64,000 nucleotides of DNA, taken from NCBI RefSeq assembly GCF_003269425.1, contig NZ_CP030104.1, positions 2,723,501 through 2,787,500 on the forward strand, given 5' to 3'. Shown piece by piece: positions 58,232 through 64,000 of this stretch. Position 1 is the first letter of the stretch. Every line of letters begins with the position of its first letter. Source of the stretch: Flagellimonas maritima. Its GTDB lineage: Bacteria; Bacteroidota; Bacteroidia; Flavobacteriales; Flavobacteriaceae. A program made the position numbers and the translations under genes. The notes beneath the pieces are model-generated. The model did no database searches, was not told the DNA's origin, and saw only the letters and a program-made list of their open reading frames with translations.

Positions 58232-58828
58232 TTATTTTATAATTCTAAAAGTCAGGTTAATGCGTTCGCCTATATTTTTACTGGTTTTAGCTATCTTGTG
58301 ATGCCATTTGTGCTGGGTCTCGCCAGCCATTAACAGTAAACTTCCATGTTCCAAAACTATTTTATGTTTAAGCAATTTATCTTTTTTATTCCTTAAATGA
58401 AAAATACGTTCTGCTCCCAATGATATTGAGGCGATAACAGGATTTTGGCCCAGTTCCTTCTCATCGTCCGCATGCCAACCATTACTATCTTTGCCATTTC
58501 TGTAATAGTTTAGTAAGCATGTAGAAAATTCCATCTCGGCCTCTTTCTCAACAAAAGATTTTATTTGCAGCAGTTCTGGTGTAAACTCGTGTGGACGCAT
58601 AACGATATTGGAATAACTATAGGCTTTATCGTTATTTCCATAAAGTGCCGTCAATCGCGGTTGATCATAAGTTTTCCCAAAGACCTTGATTTTATCTTGT
58701 TGCCATGGAACCTTACTTTTTAGAATTTTAAAATAGGCGCTGGCATTCTCAGTTTTTAAAAAATTGGAATAATAACTAATCTCGCTTTCAGGAAGGTTTA
58801 AATCGATTTTTTCCGAAAACAATCCCAT
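58232..58828 (-). CDS. AlkB-like 2-oxoglutarate/Fe(II) dioxygenase
   Basis: A 198-residue protein of the AlkB family, which removes alkyl groups from damaged DNA or RNA bases. The Fe(II) ligands are in GWHADDE (His and Asp) and THKWHHKI (distal His), and the 2-oxoglutarate-binding Arg lies in the C-terminal GERINLTFR. The TALYGNNDKAYSYSN segment fits the ALKBH2/3-like group. Its ATG overlaps the AraC stop (TAATG), so translation is likely coupled. Confidence 0.92.
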   Translation of the reverse strand: MGLFSEKIDLNLPESEISYYSNFLKTENASAYFKILKSKVPWQQDKIKVFGKTYDQPRLTALYGNNDKAYSYSNIVMRPHEFTPELLQIKSFVEKEAEMEFSTCLLNYYRNGKDSNGWHADDEKELGQNPVIASISLGAERIFHLRNKKDKLLKHKIVLEHGSLLLMAGETQHKWHHKIAKTSKNIGERINLTFRIIK

Positions 58829-59706
58829 TATTTGAGTACCGTTTTTAATTGACTTCTGTATTCTGATGGATTTTGTCCCGTGAATGCCTTAAAGGATTTA
58901 TTGAAATGTGAAAAGTTATTGAATCCACAGTCAAAACAAACCTGTGTAATGCTAATGGGTTGCTCAGCCAAAAGTTTGGATGCATGTACCAAGCGATATT
59001 CATTTACAAACTGGGTAAATGTTTTGTGGGTAATTTTCTTAAAATATCTACAGAAAGATGGAACGGTCATACTTACCATATCAGCAATCCCTTCCAAGCT
59101 TATATCTTCTTTAAAATTGGCCTTTACGTGATTAAATACAATATTGATCCTATCATTGTCCTTGACTTCTGTTTCCATGGAAAAACCTTGTCCGTTAAGA
59201 ACTTTTATTTCATCTGATGTGGCTAACTGGTTCAAAATATTGAGAATTGACAGCAGCCTTTGAAAATCTGTCTGATATTCCAATATTTCCATTTTCTCGC
59301 CAACTTTTGTCTTTGTTTTTCCGGAAAAGGCAATACCGCCCTTGGCAACCTCAAATAGTTTGTGGATATTCTTCATTTCGGGAATATTGAAAAAATCGTT
59401 CCCAAGGAAATCGGCTTTCATCTGTATCAGGGTCTCGCTTTTGTTTCCTGTCAGCTTATCTGTAAAACCACAATGTGGTAAATTGGATCCGATCAAAATA
59501 AGGTCACCGTTCCTAAAATACGATACGTGGCTTCCTATTTGTCTTTTTCCGGAACCACCATTAACGTAAACTAGCTCCAATTCGGGGTGGTAATGCCAGC
59601 CATTGTTCTTATTCTCCTTATTATGGTTAAATTTTTGATATGTGAACGAGTGCCCAAAACTTGGTTCAATTGCTTCAAAAGCAGGTTTTTGAATCATTGT
59701 CGCCAT
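58828..59706 (-). CDS. AraC-family transcriptional regulator with N-terminal cupin domain
   Basis: The 292-residue product has an N-terminal cupin-like sensor (GWHYHPELELVYVNGGSGKRQIG, then FRNGDLILIGSNLPHCG) and a C-terminal pair of helix-turn-helix motifs (ISLEGIADMVSMTVPSFCRYFKKITHKTFTQFV and ITQVCFDCGFNNFSHFNKSFKAFTGQNPSEYR). Cupin-type AraC regulators usually respond to sugars or related small molecules. It is the first gene of a two-gene unit with the AlkB-like enzyme. A start at the ATG three codons later is possible. Confidence 0.92.
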   Translation of the reverse strand: MATMIQKPAFEAIEPSFGHSFTYQKFNHNKENKNNGWHYHPELELVYVNGGSGKRQIGSHVSYFRNGDLILIGSNLPHCGFTDKLTGNKSETLIQMKADFLGNDFFNIPEMKNIHKLFEVAKGGIAFSGKTKTKVGEKMEILEYQTDFQRLLSILNILNQLATSDEIKVLNGQGFSMETEVKDNDRINIVFNHVKANFKEDISLEGIADMVSMTVPSFCRYFKKITHKTFTQFVNEYRLVHASKLLAEQPISITQVCFDCGFNNFSHFNKSFKAFTGQNPSEYRSQLKTVLK

Positions 59707-59756
59707 CTTACTTTCTTTTCTGTAAAGTTATCACTGGTTTAAAGATACCGTCTATG

Positions 59757-59764
59757 CAAAATTA
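59757..59764 (-). promoter_or_regulatory. Putative promoter -7 element of the AraC-AlkB unit
   Basis: The minus strand reads TAATTTTG, an exact TAnnTTTG match, 50 bp before the AraC ATG. A -33 element was not recognised. Confidence 0.4.
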
Positions 59765-59872
59765 CCTAAAATATATGCTGTATTACCCTTAATACTAAAT
59801 TAACATTTCACAAAGGGTAATATTGCACATAAATTGGAAAAAATGGTAGTATCACAGGGTATTGTTTCATAG

Positions 59873-59880
59873 TAGTTTTG
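59873..59880 (+). promoter_or_regulatory. Putative promoter -7 element of the small exported protein gene
   Basis: TAGTTTTG matches TAnnTTTG, 27 bp before the ATG at 59908. No TTG stands at the normal -33 spacing. Confidence 0.4.
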
Positions 59881-59907
59881 CCTTGTAATCTTAAAAAACG
59901 AAACGTT

Positions 59908-60288
59908 ATGAAATCAGTTTTAAATTATGTTACAGTAGCGGCATTCTTGGTAATATCTACCATAGGATATGCAAATGGACCAGCAAACGCATTGGGTAAA
60001 AAAGGAATTTCCAAAAGTGAGGTGGAAAAAAGTTTAATCGATATTACCTTAGACCCGGTATTTATAAAGAAGGGCGACAAGATATTGTTGAACTTATTAA
60101 ATCTTACGCAGGGAAAAGTAGTAGTAAAGGTTTACGATAGCGAAGATAGACTTGTTTACAGTGAATCAATAGATGGCGAAATCGTTATTGAAAAGTCATT
60201 CAACTTTGAAAAAGCTTTTGAAGATAAATACACTTTAGTAGTTGTAGATAAATTGGGAACTTATAGAGAGACCATTGACGTAAGATAG
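59908..60288 (+). CDS. Small exported protein, DUF3244-like
   Basis: A 126-residue protein with a signal peptide (MKSVLNYVTVAAFLVISTIGYA) and a small beta-sandwich-like domain (KVVVKVYDSEDRLVYSESIDGE, FEDKYTLVVVDKLGTYRETIDV). It resembles the DUF3244/T9SS-tail-like small secreted proteins common in flavobacteria. An upstream in-frame start at 59878 would cover the promoter element, so 59908 is chosen. Function unknown. A terminator follows. Confidence 0.78.
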   Translation: MKSVLNYVTVAAFLVISTIGYANGPANALGKKGISKSEVEKSLIDITLDPVFIKKGDKILLNLLNLTQGKVVVKVYDSEDRLVYSESIDGEIVIEKSFNFEKAFEDKYTLVVVDKLGTYRETIDVR

Positions 60289-60310
60289 TTTGTTTAGTTA
60301 ATTCAGTGCA

Positions 60311-60337
60311 AGGGGCCCTAATTTTGGGCCTCTTTTT
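60311..60337 (+). terminator. Rho-independent terminator
   Basis: AGGGGCCC (60311-60318) pairs with GGGCCTCT (60326-60333, one G-U pair) over a 7-base loop, followed by TTTT. It ends the small exported protein gene and sits at the MOSC gene's 3' end. Confidence 0.8.
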
Positions 60338-60968
60338 ATAGGAATCTTTTCAAACGCTCTCTTTTCTTAGCTGGCAATGCCTCATTTTCAATGGCCATTT
60401 TTAAGATGTTCTTATCTTTATTTCTGGAAAATAGCACATTATAAAATTGTTGGGTCGTTAACGGGCTACTGGATTTTTCAATCAATTCCATGGAATCTCC
60501 AATTTTGGCTTCGCCAACATCCAGAACCTTAACATAGGTGCCAGGAAATCCATAATCTATAAATTGTTCCAGAATATTTTGGGTTCCAAAGCGTATTCCC
60601 AACTTATAACAAGGCTCCCTTGGTTGACTAATTTGTACAACCGAAGTACCGATTCGGTAAATGCTACCGATTTGCATTTGGGATTCGTCCAATCCTTCAA
60701 CCGTCAAATTTTCCCCGAACATGCCCCAATTCCAATCCAAATCGGGGTATTTTTCTTTCCAATAAGGGTAGTGGTCTGCAGAAAAGAGGTAGCATGCCTT
60801 AAAAATTCCTCCATGGTGTTTACGATCACTGATAGTATCACCTTTTACCGTTTCATCCTCTAATAAAAGTGGTTTTTTCGTAGGGTATTTGTAAATTCCG
60901 GTTGTTGTCTCCTGTCCTTTCCAGGTTATGGGAGTAGCTCTGCCAATATTTGTTGAAACTATTTTCAC
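60336..60968 (-). CDS. MOSC-domain protein (YiiM-like)
   Basis: The 210-residue product is a MOSC-domain protein: GDTISDRKHHGGIFKACYLFSADHY, MFGENLTVEGLDE, IGSIYRIGTSVVQISQPREPCYKLG with the conserved Cys. MOSC proteins carry sulfur or reduce hydroxylated compounds using molybdenum cofactor; YiiM-type members act on N-hydroxylated purine analogues. It lies 4 bp after the DoxX-like gene on the same strand. Confidence 0.9.
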   Translation of the reverse strand: MKIVSTNIGRATPITWKGQETTTGIYKYPTKKPLLLEDETVKGDTISDRKHHGGIFKACYLFSADHYPYWKEKYPDLDWNWGMFGENLTVEGLDESQMQIGSIYRIGTSVVQISQPREPCYKLGIRFGTQNILEQFIDYGFPGTYVKVLDVGEAKIGDSMELIEKSSSPLTTQQFYNVLFSRNKDKNILKMAIENEALPAKKRERLKRFL

Positions 60969-60972
60969 GGGA

Positions 60973-61332
60973 TTAAATTTCTAGATAAAAGGCAGCCCAG
61001 TATATTAAACCGAACTGTAACGGAATTCTCAATATCAATATCCACTTTGGTACTCCAGCAGATGCTTTTTCTCCCGATAGCATATAAAAGTGAACCAACA
61101 GGAAAACAAGCAGCATTAAAATGATACCATAAATACCAATTTTTTTGGTCTGTTCAAAACAAAGAGCGATACCCAAGACAATTTCTGCGATACCACTTAG
61201 CAATACCAAAAACTTATGGTTTGGCAAGTAATTTGGCATGATGCGCATATATGCTTTTGGATATATAAAATGCATAATTCCTGCAATAATATACATTCCT
61301 GCCATTAGATAAAGGTGCCAAGGATAGCTCAT
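60973..61332 (-). CDS. DoxX-like small membrane protein
   Basis: A 119-residue protein with four hydrophobic helices (starting MSYPWHLYLMAGMYIIAGIMHFI) and GIAEIVLGIALCF, the pattern of the DoxX family. The role is unknown; members are linked to redox or quinone functions. It is 3 bp after the unknown membrane protein gene and 4 bp before the MOSC gene, suggesting one operon. Confidence 0.82.
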   Translation of the reverse strand: MSYPWHLYLMAGMYIIAGIMHFIYPKAYMRIMPNYLPNHKFLVLLSGIAEIVLGIALCFEQTKKIGIYGIILMLLVFLLVHFYMLSGEKASAGVPKWILILRIPLQFGLIYWAAFYLEI

Positions 61333-61335
61333 AGT

Positions 61336-62670
61336 TTATTTTTTAAAATGCCAAAATGGAATCACTTCACGGGTAACATTGGTGATTGTATCCTTTTTCT
61401 TTTGTAATCGTTTGACCTTTAATATATGTTTCCCTTCTTTTAAACTATCAAGTTTTATAAAAGTTTCAAAACCGAGAATATTTTTGATTTCCGTTGTAAG
61501 AATAAAATCGCTGGATATTACCGTGCTATCTATTTGTAAGGAATACATTTTATTAAATGTCTCAAGATAAATCTTTCTTACGCTGTCGCGTTGCTTTTGA
61601 GTCTGTAATTTATCCTCCCAATCACTGCTGAATTCTATTCCTGAAGTAAGCCCTCTTTTATCGTCTTCCGGTTCCAAAGATTCCTTAAACCTGAAAATTT
61701 GTGTTTCTATACTTTCTGAAAAGGGGATGAAGACCTGTAAATGATTTTTGGTAATTGTTTTTGATGGTATTGCTACTTCTCCAGGAAAATCGGCATCCTC
61801 GTCAAGCATGTCAAAATAATTTTTTTTATTGGCAAAAATGCTCGAGGAGCTTTGGTCTTTATCTAGATAATTGGAGTTACGGTATTCTACGGAGGTGATC
61901 ATTAATATTAAGATGTAGACCGGTGTAAGCCATAGGATAAGGCGCTTCCCAAATTTGTTGTCCAAAAAATTATATACTAGGGGGCGGTATAAAAATGATA
62001 ATGTCAGAAAACTGAATACCCAATAAATAGGAAAGTAGAATTTTGCTATCCACTTGTTTTTCTTTAATAATCCTTGGGTAATAAAATCTATAAAGGTCAA
62101 AAACATGCCGAAGCAGACGAATATAATCAACGTTATTCCCAGTCCATTACTGAGCCAATCCGGCAATGAATCATTATTAATAATAAGGTTTGCAATTAAA
62201 ACAATGCATATGATAACCACTGTAAATGCAAGTACATAAAAAATGAGCAGGAACGATATTGCAAAGAGAATGCTACAATAGTTTTCCAGATTGCCAATGT
62301 ATCTGTCAAATGAAACTATTTTTTTACGGAGATAGTTTTTGAACTGCTCCGTGTATTTAAGTTTATCAAATTCGATATCTCCAGAAACGTATCTCAAACC
62401 AAGTGCACCGATCCAGAGACCTCTTAAAATGACATGTAAAAGTAGATTGAAGAGAAGGATGGAACATGCCAACAATAGAACTAAGTAAACAACAATACTA
62501 TAGATTTGCCCATTATTTTCAGCATCGATCATTTCGATTTTAAGAGGTTCATATGCTGTGAAAAGTCCAAAAATTGCAAAACCCGAAATAATAAGTTCCA
62601 GTTCCCAACTCTGCTGTTGTAAAGAGTCAAGTAATTTTTTAAAAGCAGGACTTTTATAGTCGTTGTTCAT
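61336..62670 (-). CDS. Multi-pass membrane protein of unknown function
   Basis: From the ATG at 62670 the product has 444 residues; a TTG at 62694 would add eight. It has about six hydrophobic segments in the first 270 residues (LIISGFAIFGLFTAY, IYSIVVYLVLLLACSILLF, ILFAISFLLIFYVLAFTVV, LGITLIIFVCFGMFL, IYWVFSFLTLSFLY, LWLTPVYILILMIT) and then a soluble tail of about 170 residues. I recognise no family. It heads the DoxX-MOSC unit. Confidence 0.75.
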   Translation of the reverse strand: MNNDYKSPAFKKLLDSLQQQSWELELIISGFAIFGLFTAYEPLKIEMIDAENNGQIYSIVVYLVLLLACSILLFNLLLHVILRGLWIGALGLRYVSGDIEFDKLKYTEQFKNYLRKKIVSFDRYIGNLENYCSILFAISFLLIFYVLAFTVVIICIVLIANLIINNDSLPDWLSNGLGITLIIFVCFGMFLTFIDFITQGLLKKNKWIAKFYFPIYWVFSFLTLSFLYRPLVYNFLDNKFGKRLILWLTPVYILILMITSVEYRNSNYLDKDQSSSSIFANKKNYFDMLDEDADFPGEVAIPSKTITKNHLQVFIPFSESIETQIFRFKESLEPEDDKRGLTSGIEFSSDWEDKLQTQKQRDSVRKIYLETFNKMYSLQIDSTVISSDFILTTEIKNILGFETFIKLDSLKEGKHILKVKRLQKKKDTITNVTREVIPFWHFKK

Positions 62671-62711
62671 TGAAATGATAGTTTCCCGCTCCAATATAAA
62701 ACTTTTGCAAA

Positions 62712-62749
62712 TAAAAAACGCCCCTACTTGTGTTTTGCAAGTAAGGGCG
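62712..62749 (-). terminator. Rho-independent terminator after htpG
   Basis: Read on the minus strand, 12-base arms (62749-62738 and 62730-62719, one mismatch) surround a 7-base loop and are followed by TTTTTTAT. It lies about 50 bp past the htpG stop. Confidence 0.8.
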
Positions 62750-62798
62750 GTTCTTTATAATAAGTGATTCCTTGTAAAAAAGGGTTTCAAACTGGTAT

Positions 62799-64000
62799 TT
62801 ACTTAATCATTTCGTAACTACGTGAAATAAAATTGGTAAGCTCTTTACCTTTTAGCAATCCTTTTGACAATCTCGCCAAATCAAGCGACTGATTAATCAA
62901 TCTTTCCCGCTTTTTGGATGTTTTGGTATTCAGAATTTCGCTGACAAGCCCATGGTTGGTGTTCACGATCAGATTGTACATTTCTGGCATACCACCCATA
63001 CCAAACATTCCGCCACCACCTGTTTGCTGCATTTCTTTCATTCTGCGCATAAATTCAGGCTCTGTAATAATGAACGGTGATGATGAACTGTCCATTGCTT
63101 CCATTTGTATGGTGTACCCTTTCTCTTTGACGACTTCTTCAATTTCTCCTTTTAGCTTCTCCTTTTCTTCGTCAGAAAGCTTGGAAATAGCGGTATCTTC
63201 CTTTTTTATGAGATTGTCCAAATGATCTGCATCCACTCTTGCAAAGGATAAATTCTCTTTTGAAGTCTCCAATTTTTGTATTAGATGTGATATAATCGGA
63301 GAATCCAAAAGCAATACTTCGTAACCTTTTGCCTTTGCAGCTTCTATATAGCTGTGTTGTGCTTCTTTATCCGAAGCATAAAGCACTACCAATTTATCGT
63401 CCTTATCCGTTTGGTTATCTTTTATCTTATTTTGCAGTTCTTCAAAGGTGTAGAAATTTCCATCTACGGTTGGATATAATGCAAATTTGTCCGCTTTTTC
63501 AAAGAACTTATCTTCGGAAAGCATTCCGTATTCAATGACAACTTTAATATCGTTCCATTTTTGCTCAAAATCCTCACGGTTGTTTTTGAACAATGAACTT
63601 AATTTATCCGCTACTTTTCTGGTGATGTAAGAAGCTATTTTTTTTACGGCACCATCTGCCTGCAAATAGGACCTTGAAACATTTAAAGGAATATCCGGCG
63701 AATCGATTACCCCACGGAGCATGGTTAAGAATTCCGGTACAATACCTTCTACATTGTCCGTGACAAAAACTTGATTTTGATATAATTGAATTCTATCTTT
63801 TTGAATGTTGAGGTCGTTGGACAACTTGGGAAAATATAGAATCCCCGTCAAATTAAACGGATAATCCACGTTTAAATGGATATTGAACAAGGGTTCCTCA
63901 AACTGCATGGGGTACAATTCCCTGTAGAATTGCTTGTAATCCTCGTCCTTTAAATCTACCGGTTGTTTTGTCCATGCAGGATTAGGATTGTTAATGATGT
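62799..64000 (-). CDS. htpG: Molecular chaperone HtpG (Hsp90), N-terminal part outside window
   Basis: About 400 C-terminal residues of an Hsp90 are visible, in frame up to the right edge. The first readable part is NPNPAWTKQP, then LKDEDYKQFYRELYPMQFEEPLFNIHLNVDYPF, the start of the middle domain. GVIDSPDIPLNVSRSYLQAD (middle-domain catalytic-loop Arg region) and the C-terminal dimerisation helices follow. The ATP-binding domain lies beyond the window. The C-terminal part includes a Gly/Met-rich loop (GGGGMFGMGGMPEMYNL). HtpG helps fold client proteins in the cytoplasm. Confidence 0.96.
   Translation of the reverse strand, partial: IINNPNPAWTKQPVDLKDEDYKQFYRELYPMQFEEPLFNIHLNVDYPFNLTGILYFPKLSNDLNIQKDRIQLYQNQVFVTDNVEGIVPEFLTMLRGVIDSPDIPLNVSRSYLQADGAVKKIASYITRKVADKLSSLFKNNREDFEQKWNDIKVVIEYGMLSEDKFFEKADKFALYPTVDGNFYTFEELQNKIKDNQTDKDDKLVVLYASDKEAQHSYIEAAKAKGYEVLLLDSPIISHLIQKLETSKENLSFARVDADHLDNLIKKEDTAISKLSDEEKEKLKGEIEEVVKEKGYTIQMEAMDSSSSPFIITEPEFMRRMKEMQQTGGGGMFGMGGMPEMYNLIVNTNHGLVSEILNTKTSKKRERLINQSLDLARLSKGLLKGKELTNFISRSYEMIK

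Overview
The window is a chromosomal segment of a low-GC (roughly 37-40 % by eye) member of the Bacteroidota, almost certainly family Flavobacteriaceae. Signs are a SusC/SusD pair, many short-lipobox lipoproteins, giant surface proteins ending in a gliding/type IX secretion (T9SS) type-B sorting domain paired with PorP/SprF-like proteins, TAnnTTTG promoter elements, near absence of Shine-Dalgarno sites (rpsU is the exception), and the order tRNAs-tuf-tRNA(Trp)-secE-nusG-rplKAJL-rpoBC. No rRNA operon, CRISPR array, transposase or prophage was seen. Genus cannot be fixed from the sequence alone.

Layout. (1) 1-9113, minus strand: a five-gene operon of an M14 zinc carboxypeptidase lipoprotein, SusC, SusD, a D-aminoacylase-family lipoprotein and a glutamate-racemase-like lipoprotein that runs off the left edge. 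Together they look like a nutrient-capture locus for D-amino-acid-containing peptides or N-acyl-D-amino acids, and this is the best candidate for an undescribed system. (2) 9481-15759, plus: DUF2851, a PspC-domain protein, a TrkA-N potassium channel, an alanine:cation symporter, a helix-hairpin-helix protein and an acyl-CoA dehydrogenase. (3) 15818-31384, plus: rpsU with a strong Shine-Dalgarno site, xerC, hpf, four tRNAs with tRNA relics, tuf, tRNA-Trp followed by decaying copies of a tRNA-tail repeat, secE, nusG, L11, L1, L10, L7/L12, rpoB, rpoC, a terminator and a DUF3467 gene. (4) A small lipoprotein gene and the divergent prfC.

(5) 33913-49988, plus: a T9SS surface-protein cluster. A 1258-residue TSP3-repeat protein is followed by a PorP and an OmpA/TPR protein, then a 2706-residue protein (C-type lectin-like, HYR, Calx-beta and TSP3 modules) is followed by a second PorP. 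Both giants hold a sharply bounded, clearly GC-rich core of near-identical tandem repeats (690 bp, and 981 bp) inside otherwise AT-rich genes. (6) 50061-52264, plus: idi, a QueD/PTPS-like gene, manA and a small unknown gene, tightly packed. (7) 52269-57300, minus: a DUF4369 lipoprotein, a DUF819 membrane protein, a HAD phosphatase and a DUF5916 outer-membrane protein. (8) 57460-64000: an S1/P1 nuclease, an AraC regulator translationally coupled to an AlkB-like dioxygenase, a small exported protein, a MOSC protein, a DoxX-like protein, an unknown membrane protein and htpG, which is cut by the right edge.

All family assignments come from reading translated sequence against remembered family motifs; no database search was run. 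Promoter and hairpin calls are by eye.
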